A stretch of 64,000 nucleotides of DNA from Tenacibaculum ovolyticum DSM 18103 (GTDB lineage: Bacteria; Bacteroidota; Bacteroidia; Flavobacteriales; Flavobacteriaceae), in assembly GCF_000430545.1 (NCBI RefSeq), contig NZ_AUMF01000013.1, forward strand, positions 1 to 64,000, read 5' to 3'. The stretch's first letter is position 1. Each line of letters begins with the position of its first letter. A program made the position numbers and the translations under genes. Shown in pieces: positions 43,009 through 51,393 of this stretch. A model generated the notes under the pieces. It was not told the DNA's origin and ran no database searches. It was given only the letters and a program-made list of their open reading frames with translations.

Positions 43009-45195
43009 TTAATTTTTCTTTAAAATAAGTTCAACTTTAGTTCCGCTTCCGTCTTCAAAAACATCAGAAACTGAAACCTTTATTTTTTCTTTATACATAT
43101 TATTTAAAATAGCTATTCGATTTTGAATAGTACTCATTCCTTTCGACTTTTGTTTTAATTGGTGTTTTGTTTTTATTTCTAAAGATTTCTTTCGCCCAAC
43201 TCCATCATCTTGTACGCTAATTAAAATTGAATCAGCTGTTTTTTGTGATATAGCAATAGTTAAATTTCCTTTTTCCTTTTTATATCGAAGCCCATGCCAA
43301 ATAGCATTTTCTATATATGGTTGCAATAACATAGGTGGTATGGAATAACTATTTAATTTAATTTGCTCATCTACAGATATACTATAATCAAACTTATCTT
43401 TAAATCGATTATGTTCTAATTTAACATACAATTCTAGTAATTCTATTTCTTTTACTAGCGGAATAAAATCTTCATCTGAGTTTTCTAATACTGACCTCAT
43501 TAAAACTGAAAATTCTGACAAATACCTATTAGCACTACGCTCATCATTAACTGCTATAAAATTATTAACTGAATTTAAAGCATTGAAAATAAAATGTGGA
43601 TTCATTTGCGAACGCATCGATTTTAACGCCAATAAATTATTAGCTAGTTTTTGTTGTTTATTCGTTCTAAACATAAAATAAGCTAAAAAACTCATTAATA
43701 TACAGCCTGCAATAAGTGAATAAATAATAATTTTTTGCTGCTTGTTACTTTCTTTTATTAATTGTTGGTCTTTATAAGCTAAACTTATTTTACTATCTGT
43801 TAATTGTTTATCCTTTTCTAAACTTGTAATTCTACTTTGACTTTCTGATATTTTTTTCCCAAAACGTTTTACTTGCTGTATTTCTTGTTCCTTTTTAGAA
43901 TACAATGTATCTACTAATTTCACAAAATCTTGATATGTTTCTAACGCCTTTGTATAATCTCCAACAGTAGCATAAACTTCTGAAAGTTTACGTGTTGCAT
44001 CTTTTTCAATAATTAAATCTTCATTTTTATTAGCATCCTTTATACTCTTCTTTAAAAAAGGGATTGCTTCACTATATGATTCTTTTTGAATATATGCTGT
44101 TCCTATTTTATAATTAATCTTTTGAGAGGTTATTGAATCTACTAGTGATTCTTTCTCATCAACCTCCATAATAATATCATCAGCCTCTTCTAAACTCTCT
44201 TTACGTAATTTTATTTCTTCATCATATCTTGCTGATTTATTATAAAAATCAGCTACTTTTTGTTGTTCTTTTAAAGACCTTTTTTGATTTTCTTTTGATG
44301 CTAATTTTAATGAGTTTTTAAAATACCCATCAGCTTTCTGAACATTTCCTTGTGCTGCAAAAACCTGTGCTAACTTCGAATTTAAATCTGTTACCTTAGG
44401 GGTTACTTGATTACTTTTTGCTATTTTTAAGGCTTTACTGTAACTATCTTTAGCCTTTTTATAACTTTTTAAAGCCATAAACACGTCTCCCAAACCTTCA
44501 TATGCTTTTAATTTTTCGTAATCACTTAACCTACTTTTTAAACTTTCTTGATAACTACCTTCACTTTCAGTGTACTTTTTTAATAAAAATTGTGATTTAG
44601 CCAGTAGTAATCGAACACTTGAAGTTGAATTTTCTTTTAAAGAAATTTTATAATTCTCAACAGCCAAATCATATTGTTTCCAATAAAAATAAACATCACC
44701 TAACTCCTTGTAAGTAATAGCTCTTCTATTTTTAGATGAAGCGTTTAATAGCATTTTTTCAATAGCTGCTAAACTTTTATTGATGTCTTTTTTCTTGTAA
44801 AATTTTACTGAATCTAAATATTTAGGGTATGAATCTTTTTTCCTTTTACGGTAAGAGCTAAATTTAGATACTCGCTTCTGTGTAAAGTCTTGTACTAAAA
44901 CCTTAACATCTTCATTGTCTTTAATTGTATAAAAAATAGTCTCAAAACCATCATGAGATACTACTAACTGATTTCCTGTTTTTGCTTTTACTATATACTT
45001 TCTATCTATATTAGAAAACTTAAAAACACGACCATTTACCTCTACAAGTGCATCTTTAATTGGTTGACTCGTATTATCATCAATAACTTCTACTTTCACA
45101 GAAAATTCTTGATTCATTTCTTTAAAGTCTTGAGAAAAAACCGAAGAAAAGGCTAGTAAAAATACCGCTAATACTATTTTTAAAAATTTGTTCAT
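43009..45195 (-). CDS. TPR-containing LytS-type sensor histidine kinase
   Basis: A 728-aa sensor. Signal peptide (VLAVFLLAFSSVFSQ), an early beta domain (about 30-100, a carboxypeptidase-regulatory-like fold), TPR repeats (about 130-430; YKELGDVYFYWKQYDLAVEN and others), a transmembrane helix near 500 (IIYSLIAGCILMSFLAYFMF) and a cytoplasmic kinase domain of the His_kinase type with phospho-His in SQMNPHFIFNALNSVNNFIA (MRSQMNPHFIF), plus an ATPase part (VQDDGVGR). It phosphorylates the LytTR regulator next to it. The ligand is unknown. Confidence 0.9.
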   Translation of the reverse strand: MNKFLKIVLAVFLLAFSSVFSQDFKEMNQEFSVKVEVIDDNTSQPIKDALVEVNGRVFKFSNIDRKYIVKAKTGNQLVVSHDGFETIFYTIKDNEDVKVLVQDFTQKRVSKFSSYRKRKKDSYPKYLDSVKFYKKKDINKSLAAIEKMLLNASSKNRRAITYKELGDVYFYWKQYDLAVENYKISLKENSTSSVRLLLAKSQFLLKKYTESEGSYQESLKSRLSDYEKLKAYEGLGDVFMALKSYKKAKDSYSKALKIAKSNQVTPKVTDLNSKLAQVFAAQGNVQKADGYFKNSLKLASKENQKRSLKEQQKVADFYNKSARYDEEIKLRKESLEEADDIIMEVDEKESLVDSITSQKINYKIGTAYIQKESYSEAIPFLKKSIKDANKNEDLIIEKDATRKLSEVYATVGDYTKALETYQDFVKLVDTLYSKKEQEIQQVKRFGKKISESQSRITSLEKDKQLTDSKISLAYKDQQLIKESNKQQKIIIYSLIAGCILMSFLAYFMFRTNKQQKLANNLLALKSMRSQMNPHFIFNALNSVNNFIAVNDERSANRYLSEFSVLMRSVLENSDEDFIPLVKEIELLELYVKLEHNRFKDKFDYSISVDEQIKLNSYSIPPMLLQPYIENAIWHGLRYKKEKGNLTIAISQKTADSILISVQDDGVGRKKSLEIKTKHQLKQKSKGMSTIQNRIAILNNMYKEKIKVSVSDVFEDGSGTKVELILKKN

Positions 45196-45395
45196 ATTTT
45201 ATTTATTACTGTAAACATACATACAAAAAATGAGTTCAGAAAATAGCTCTTCTTAAAAATCACAACTATTAAACACTGAAAAACAGCTCTCACTCATTTT
45301 ACGAACAACTTTACTCATTCAACATACCCGTTTCCTCATTATTGATTTTTTAAAAAGAAAGTTGGTAGTAGTTTTGATACCATAAACAACAAGAT

Positions 45396-46094
45396 ATGAA
45401 GGCAGTACAAATTATAATCATTCTATTTTTATCATCTACAATTTTTGGTCAAACTATAAAAGACAATACTCCATTTATTGAAGTTACAGGAAAAGTTGAA
45501 CTAGAGATAAGTCCAGATGAAATCTATTTAGATATTTCTTTAAAAGAAAGCATTAAAAATGGAAAAAAAACAACATTAGACAAATTAGAAGATTGCTTAA
45601 AAGAAGAGCTAGAGATTATTGGAATACCTAAAGAATGTTTATTTGTTTCTGATATTAACTCGGTAATTGCTAAAACAGGATGGTGGACAAAAGAAATATT
45701 ATCTACTGGTAAATACTCATTAAAAATAACCAGTCCAAAAAAACTTAAAGAAGCTTTTAAAATTTTTGAAAAACTTAAAATTACAGATGTCCGTATCACA
45801 AAAGCAACACATTCTAAGTTAGATTTTTATAAAAAGAAAAATAGAATTGCAGCAATTAAAGCCGCAAAAGAAAAAGCTGACTATTTATTAAACGCAATAA
45901 ATGCCAATACAGGAAAGCCTTTAAAGGTAAATGAAACAAACCACGATTTACAAAATTTCGCACAATTAAACTACGTAAATAATTCACCTAACAGATACGA
46001 AAGCAGTATTTCAAAATCATATAACAAAGGTATAGTTCAGTTTGAAAACATTAAACTAACGTCTTCTATCTATGTCATTTTTGAAATAAAATAA
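45396..46094 (+). CDS. SIMPL-domain (DUF541) exported protein
   Basis: A 232-aa protein with signal peptide (IIIILFLSSTIFGQ) and a SIMPL domain: IEVTGKVELEISPDEIYLDI (about 28-47), IRITK-like VRITKATHSKLDFYKKKNRIAAIKAAKEKADYL region (about 134-165). Related proteins (Omp28, BP26) sit in the periplasm or outer membrane. It is divergent from the kinase operon and 36 bp before the VWA gene. Confidence 0.82.
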   Translation: MKAVQIIIILFLSSTIFGQTIKDNTPFIEVTGKVELEISPDEIYLDISLKESIKNGKKTTLDKLEDCLKEELEIIGIPKECLFVSDINSVIAKTGWWTKEILSTGKYSLKITSPKKLKEAFKIFEKLKITDVRITKATHSKLDFYKKKNRIAAIKAAKEKADYLLNAINANTGKPLKVNETNHDLQNFAQLNYVNNSPNRYESSISKSYNKGIVQFENIKLTSSIYVIFEIK

Positions 46095-46130
46095 AACATT
46101 AAATACATTAATAACATAAAACAATAAATT

Positions 46131-47255
46131 ATGAAAACTTATATATTAAAAGCACTATTCATTTTTACTATTCTAATTACTAAAATTGGATATTCAAATA
46201 ATTCTGAAGACAAAACAAAAAAACAAACAACTAAAGTCGCTTTATTACTAGATACAAGCAGTAGTATGAGCGGACTCATCAATCAAGCAAAAGCACAATT
46301 GTGGGAAATTATTAACGAATTATCGCACGCAAAGTGTAATGGAGAAACTCCTAAATTAGAAATTGCGTTATATGAATATGGTAACGACAAACTTTCTTCT
46401 AGTGAAGGTTATATTCGTCAAGCATTACAATTTACCAGTAATTTAGATGATGTTTCAGAACATTTATTCTCTTTAACTACTAATGGTGGAAGTGAATTCT
46501 GCGGACAAGTAATTCAAACATCTTTAAACCAATTAGAATGGGGAGACAATAATCATGATTTAAAAATGATTTTTATTGCAGGAAACGAACCTTTTACTCA
46601 AGGTAAATTAAACTACAAAGATGCCATTACCAACGCTAAAGAAAAAGACATAACTGTTAACACTATTTTTTGTGGTGATTACAACCAAGGCGTTTCTGGT
46701 ATGTGGCAAGACGGAGCTACTTATGGTGGCGGAGATTATATGACCATTAATCACAATAAAAACATTGTTCATATTGTAACTCCTTATGATAGCAACATTC
46801 TTATTTTAAATAAAAAACTAAACAAAACATACATTCATTACGGAAATTCGGGACATTCAAAATACAGTAATCAAGCAAAACAAGATGCTAATGCTGCAAC
46901 TTTAGATGAAGTTGTAATTGTAAAACGTGCCATTAGTAAAAGTTCTAAGCTATATAAAAATACTGAGTGGGATTTGGTAGATGCTTCAGAAGCAAAAGAA
47001 ATTGATTATAACTCTTTAAAGAAAAAACAGTTGCCTAAAAACTTACAAACTAAATCATCTAAAGAAATAAAAAAATATGTAGATGCTAAACGTAAAGAAC
47101 GAGTAGATATTCAAAATAAAATTCAAGAATTAAATAAAAAAAGAAAACAATACGTTGCCAAGAAACAAAAAGAAAATTCTAACAAAAATGAATTAGAAAG
47201 TGTAATGATTAAAGCTATAAAGAAACAAGCTAGAATGAAAAAATATTCTTGGTAA
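46131..47255 (+). CDS. Exported von Willebrand factor A domain protein
   Basis: A 374-aa protein with signal peptide (1-23) and a VWA domain (about 34-230) with the MIDAS motif DTSSSMSGL (about 42-50) and TTNGGSEFCGQV (the Thr-side ligand region). The C-terminal 120 residues are a Lys-rich coiled coil (ERVDIQNKIQELNKKRKQYV). VWA proteins bind protein partners through a divalent cation. It probably shares a transcript with the SIMPL gene upstream. Confidence 0.82.
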   Translation: MKTYILKALFIFTILITKIGYSNNSEDKTKKQTTKVALLLDTSSSMSGLINQAKAQLWEIINELSHAKCNGETPKLEIALYEYGNDKLSSSEGYIRQALQFTSNLDDVSEHLFSLTTNGGSEFCGQVIQTSLNQLEWGDNNHDLKMIFIAGNEPFTQGKLNYKDAITNAKEKDITVNTIFCGDYNQGVSGMWQDGATYGGGDYMTINHNKNIVHIVTPYDSNILILNKKLNKTYIHYGNSGHSKYSNQAKQDANAATLDEVVIVKRAISKSSKLYKNTEWDLVDASEAKEIDYNSLKKKQLPKNLQTKSSKEIKKYVDAKRKERVDIQNKIQELNKKRKQYVAKKQKENSNKNELESVMIKAIKKQARMKKYSW

Positions 47256-47275
47256 GGTTAAATTATTAAGATTAC

Positions 47276-47344
47276 GTCATTGCGAGCTAAGTGGATAATA
47301 TTCTTAATCGGGGGCACTTTTAAGTTAAAACTTCTCGTAATGAC
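47276..47344. repeat. Second CGTCATTGCGAG-type palindromic repeat
   Basis: GTCATTGCGAG (47276-47286) and CTCGTAATGAC (47334-47344) form an inverted repeat with one wobble. Same family as 5710-5784. Confidence 0.6.
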
Positions 47345-47387
47345 TTTCTTAATACTTAAGAGCGCATTTATAAATGGCACAAAAAAA

Positions 47388-47420
47388 AGACGCTGGATTA
47401 AAATAAATCCAGCGTCTTTT
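47388..47420. terminator. Bidirectional terminator between convergent genes
   Basis: AGACGCTGGATT (47388-47399) pairs with AATCCAGCGTCT (47406-47417), flanked by A8 on one side and T8 on the other. It serves the VWA gene and the minus-strand peptidoglycan hydrolase gene. Confidence 0.88.
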
Positions 47421-47422
47421 TT

Positions 47423-48214
47423 TTACTTTATCAATAAATCTTGCCCAATACTAATTTCATTGGTACTTAGCCCGTTTACTCTTTTTAAGTTTGCTACAGA
47501 TATACTATGTCTTCGTGCTATTGAATACAATGTATCTCCCTTTTGTACTTTATAAGATTTAACCTTAACCTGGTTACCCTTATTTAGTTTTCTAGCACCC
47601 ATTCTGTCATAAACAGTCAAATTATATTTTTTAATAATCGTTATCAGCTTTTGCGGATATCTTTTATCAGTTGCATAACCAGCACGTCTTAAACCATAAG
47701 CCCAACCTTTATAATTCTGATTTCCTAGTTTAAATAAACTAGCATAACGTTTTCTTGAAATTAAAAATTGTGAATGATCTTCGTATGATGTTTCAGGGTA
47801 TTTATACTTTCTAAAGCACTCGCCTTTTTCATCATCATCATGCGTAACACTTTTACCTTTCCATCCTCTATGGCATTTTATACCAAAATGATTGTTTGAT
47901 TTTATTGCCAACTTACTTCTTCCACTACCCGATTCTAATACCCCTTGTGCTAAAGTTATACTTGCAGGAATATTATGTTCATGCATTTTTTTAACCGCAA
48001 TACGTGCAAATTTTTGAATATATGCTACCGTATGATTTGAATTTGTTTTTAAAGGTTTTTCTATCTGTTCTAATTGTGGCAATTCAGGATATACTTCTTC
48101 CTTTTCTTGAAGCACCACTTTTTTATGACTTCTATTTACTACATTTTTATTTGAACCACAGCTCACCATAAAAACAGCACATGTTACTATATAAAAAACT
48201 AATCTTATTCTCAT
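47423..48214 (-). CDS. Glucosaminidase with LysM domain (lipoprotein)
   Basis: A 263-aa lipoprotein (lipobox VFMVSC, Cys about 19). Residues about 60-205 are a FlgJ/Lys2-type beta-N-acetylglucosaminidase (SITLAQGVLESGSGRSKLAI with the catalytic Glu, NNHFGIKCHRGWKG, FRKYKYPETSYEDHSQFL, GWAYGLRRAGYATDKRYP). Residues about 218-262 form a LysM repeat (KVQKGDTLYSIARRHSIS) binding peptidoglycan. It trims peptidoglycan in growth or division. The start overlaps the stop of the ACC-deaminase-like gene. Confidence 0.9.
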   Translation of the reverse strand: MRIRLVFYIVTCAVFMVSCGSNKNVVNRSHKKVVLQEKEEVYPELPQLEQIEKPLKTNSNHTVAYIQKFARIAVKKMHEHNIPASITLAQGVLESGSGRSKLAIKSNNHFGIKCHRGWKGKSVTHDDDEKGECFRKYKYPETSYEDHSQFLISRKRYASLFKLGNQNYKGWAYGLRRAGYATDKRYPQKLITIIKKYNLTVYDRMGARKLNKGNQVKVKSYKVQKGDTLYSIARRHSISVANLKRVNGLSTNEISIGQDLLIK

Positions 48215-49170
48215 TAAACGTTTATTAAATCTTTATTTTTATTCTTTAACTTTTCATTTACTCCTGTAATTCCTTGTAAACCTCCTGTATGAATTACTAA
48301 AATTTTAGTGTTTTCAGGAAACTCATTTTTAGCTATTTTATCTAAAACACCAAACATCATTTTCCCTGTATATATTGGATCTAACGAAAGTCCTGTTTGT
48401 TCTTTTAATTCATTTATAAAACGAATTAAATCTGTATTATATTTTCCATAACCACCAAAATGATAGGTAGTATCTAACTTCCAATTATCATCTTTTGTTG
48501 TTAATAGTTGAATTTCTTTTGTTAGAAAATCACCTTTTAAAGCAGGGAATCCTATAATATTTTGATGTGTTTTTGCTGAATTTATTAAACCTGAAATTGT
48601 TCCTCCAGTTCCTATTGCGCAACAAATATAATCGAATTTATTATCTTCCTCAATTAAGATTTCTTCACAACCTTTTATTGCTAAATCATTGGTTCCTCCT
48701 TCTGGTACTAAATAAAAATCACCAAACTCTTCTTTTAATTCATTAATAAAATATTCAGAAGTTTTATCTCTGTATTTTTCTCTCGATATAAACTTAAACT
48801 GCATTCCACTTTTACGCGCTTCCCTTAGTGTTGCATTACCTGCTAATGTTTTGGCTACATCTTTACCCAACTCATCTCCACGAATAATTCCAATTGTTTT
48901 AAAACCAGATAAACTACCTGCTACAGCTGTTGCTACAATATGATTAGAAAATGCACCTCCAAAAGTTAACAATGTCTTTTCTTGTAATTTTTTAGCCTTT
49001 GCAATATTATATTTAAGTTTTCTAAATTTATTCCCCGAAACAAACGGGTGAATTTCATCTTCTCTTTTTACAAACAATGTTACTTTTTTTTCTTCTAAAA
49101 TTGGAAGAAATATTTGTTCATTTTTGGTTACAAAAACTTGATTAAAAAAAGAATTTTCAATAGTGTTCAA
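48214..49170 (-). CDS. PLP-dependent ACC deaminase / D-cysteine desulfhydrase-like
   Basis: A 318-aa fold-type II PLP enzyme. The PLP Lys is in HPFVSGNKFRKLKYNI (about 42-57), with the following FGGAFSNHIVATA (about 69-81) and a later AIGTGGTISGLIN phosphate-binding loop (about 184-196). The family includes 1-aminocyclopropane-1-carboxylate deaminase and D-cysteine desulfhydrase; the exact substrate cannot be read from the sequence, and in this setting D-cysteine or a D-amino acid is the likelier one. Confidence 0.82.
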   Translation of the reverse strand: MNTIENSFFNQVFVTKNEQIFLPILEEKKVTLFVKREDEIHPFVSGNKFRKLKYNIAKAKKLQEKTLLTFGGAFSNHIVATAVAGSLSGFKTIGIIRGDELGKDVAKTLAGNATLREARKSGMQFKFISREKYRDKTSEYFINELKEEFGDFYLVPEGGTNDLAIKGCEEILIEEDNKFDYICCAIGTGGTISGLINSAKTHQNIIGFPALKGDFLTKEIQLLTTKDDNWKLDTTYHFGGYGKYNTDLIRFINELKEQTGLSLDPIYTGKMMFGVLDKIAKNEFPENTKILVIHTGGLQGITGVNEKLKNKNKDLINV

Positions 49171-49332
49171 GGTCGAGAATTTATTTTGGTAAAAATACTA
49201 GAATTTTCAATGGATTAACGATTATTCTAAACTTGATTTTGTAACAAAAAAACACGAACTTAGCTACATGTTGTCAGTTAATTACAAGACTATCAAACGG
49301 CAACAATAAAAATAAACTCTTATTATTAAAAC

Positions 49333-50082
49333 ATGGATAGTAAATTTAACATTGCAGTACTTATTGATGGGGATAATGCCCAACCTAAATTATTAAAAGA
49401 AATAATTGAAGAAGTTTCTAAATATGGTAAAGCCACTATACGAAGAATATATGGTGATTGGACTAGCCAGCAAATGAATAGTTGGAAAACAATTATTAAT
49501 CAACATTCAATAAGTCCGATTCAAAAATTTTCTTACACTACTGGAAAAAACTCAACAGATGGTTCTTTAATAATAGATGCTATGGACATTTTACACGGAA
49601 AAAATATTGAAGGTTTTTGCATTGTTTCTAGCGATAGTGATTATACTGGACTTGCAAAAAGAATTAGAGAGCAAGGATTATTTGTAATGGGTATTGGCGA
49701 GAAAAAAACACCTGAAGCATTTGTAAAATCGTGTGAAGTTTTCACTTTTACTGAAAACTTAAAAGATGAACAAAATGAAATAACAAAACTTAAATCAACA
49801 AAAGAAACAGCTAATAAAAAAGTTAAAGAGATACTTGAAAAAGTTAAACTAACAAAAGAAGATTTAAAAACAATAGATAAAGCTTTTGATATTTCAACTA
49901 ACGAAGAAGAAAATGCCTACATTTCAACTTTAGGTGTTAGTATTAGAAAAATAGACCCTAGTTTTGACCCAAGAAGTTATGGTTTTAAAAACCTCACTAA
50001 ACTTTTTGAAAATATCGATAAATTTGAAGTTATAAAAAACGAAGTTCGTGGATTAAATCACCCTTTATTACGAATGAAATAG
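49333..50082 (+). CDS. NYN-domain (LabA/PIN-like) protein with OST-HTH end
   Basis: A 249-aa protein. Residues about 1-140 are an NYN/LabA domain with conserved acidic residues in AVLIDGDNAQPKLL, NSTDGSLIIDAMDILH and CIVSSDSDYTGLAKRI, a PIN-like RNase fold. Residues about 165-249 look like a LOTUS/OST-HTH RNA-binding domain (SIRKIDPSFDPRSYGFKNLT). Together they suggest a nuclease acting on structured RNA. It is a single gene; no toxin-antitoxin partner is seen. Confidence 0.83.
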   Translation: MDSKFNIAVLIDGDNAQPKLLKEIIEEVSKYGKATIRRIYGDWTSQQMNSWKTIINQHSISPIQKFSYTTGKNSTDGSLIIDAMDILHGKNIEGFCIVSSDSDYTGLAKRIREQGLFVMGIGEKKTPEAFVKSCEVFTFTENLKDEQNEITKLKSTKETANKKVKEILEKVKLTKEDLKTIDKAFDISTNEEENAYISTLGVSIRKIDPSFDPRSYGFKNLTKLFENIDKFEVIKNEVRGLNHPLLRMK

Positions 50083-50223
50083 AAGTATATTTAATGTAAT
50101 TAACCTTTTATAAATTAACTTTTTAACAAAAAAATACAGATTTTAATTCTAAAAAAACGAAACTATATTCTTAATGTTGTAAAAGATTGAAGATGATCTT
50201 TGATCTAAAAATAAAATATACAA

Positions 50224-51360
50224 TTGATATTAGTTTCTTTACTTAACATAGCAATATTTCAAGGTATAGTTTTAGGTACTATTATTTTACGATCGCCTTT
50301 TTTCAAAAATGAGACCAATAAGTATTTGGCCTATGCTATTTTTACGCTTTCTATTTCTTTATTAAATTTTGTTCTTGATGAAACTGAAGCATATATTTCT
50401 TATCCGTTTTTACGCTTTTTTGATATTGTAGATTCAGCACTTTTATTTCCTGTTTTTATTTTTTTATATGCCAGTTATCAAGTCAACCATCAACCAAAAT
50501 ATTCTAAAAAATCATATTGGTTATTTCTTCCATTCATACTCTCAATTATATATAGTATTTCAGACGAATGTGTCTCAATAAACATACCTGATAACAATTT
50601 TAGTATTCTTTTACTTATCACCAATCTATTTGGCTTTGTTATTTTTATAATTACATTATTCTTTATTCCTTTTATTTTATTTAAGACGTTTCAATCCATT
50701 AAATTATCAACTAACATCCAAGAAAAAAAATGGTTAACATATTTGTGGCTTTTTGAAGTAATTTTTTTAACATCATGGTTAATTGCTATTATTTTAAGTT
50801 TATTTATTGAATCTAAAATATCCAACGCTATGCATATAATAGCTTTATTTACTACACTACTAATTCATTGGGTAGCTTACTTTGGAGTATATAAATTTAA
50901 ATTAGCCAACGATCAACAAAAAATTAGATTTATACTTACTCTTAGAAATCAAAAAGAAACTTCTGTCTCAATCTCAAAGGCATCGAAATTAAAACAAAAA
51001 GAACATTCAAAACCACCTGAATACAATTTATACTTTAAAAAACTAGAAGGTCTTTGCGCTAATCAAAAAATTTATAGAGACAACACTTTAGATAGAAATA
51101 AGGTTGCTGAAATGCTAAACATTAGTCCGAGTTATATTTCTCAAATTGTTAATTCTAGTACTGGTAATAATTTCGCTACTTACATTAATCACTATCGCGT
51201 AGAAGATGCTAAAAAATTCATTCTAGATAAGGAATTTGAAAACTACAGTTTATTAGCAATTGGCTTAGAATGTGGGTTTTCATCAAAAACAACTTATTAC
51301 AATTCTTTCAAAAAAATAACTGGTTTAACGCCAAATGCCTATCGAAAAAATCATCAATAG
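50224..51360 (+). CDS. AraC-family regulator with membrane N-terminus
   Basis: A 378-aa protein. Residues 1-230 hold about seven hydrophobic helices (7TM-like sensor). Residues about 265-378 form the AraC HTH: VAEMLNISPSYISQIVNSST (first helix-turn-helix), LLAIGLECGFSSKTTYYNSF (second) and KKITGLTPNAYRK (family signature). It is probably a membrane-bound transcription factor reacting to a signal at the envelope. The start at 50224 is TTG; no ATG is in frame before residue 100. Confidence 0.83.
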   Translation: MILVSLLNIAIFQGIVLGTIILRSPFFKNETNKYLAYAIFTLSISLLNFVLDETEAYISYPFLRFFDIVDSALLFPVFIFLYASYQVNHQPKYSKKSYWLFLPFILSIIYSISDECVSINIPDNNFSILLLITNLFGFVIFIITLFFIPFILFKTFQSIKLSTNIQEKKWLTYLWLFEVIFLTSWLIAIILSLFIESKISNAMHIIALFTTLLIHWVAYFGVYKFKLANDQQKIRFILTLRNQKETSVSISKASKLKQKEHSKPPEYNLYFKKLEGLCANQKIYRDNTLDRNKVAEMLNISPSYISQIVNSSTGNNFATYINHYRVEDAKKFILDKEFENYSLLAIGLECGFSSKTTYYNSFKKITGLTPNAYRKNHQ

Positions 51361-51393
51361 GCATTTATATATAATTTAATAGATATTGAAAGC

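Noticed and set aside
47280..47555. Plus-strand open frame of 91 codons
   Set aside because: It runs through a palindromic repeat, a terminator and the antisense of the LysM gene; composition is not gene-like.
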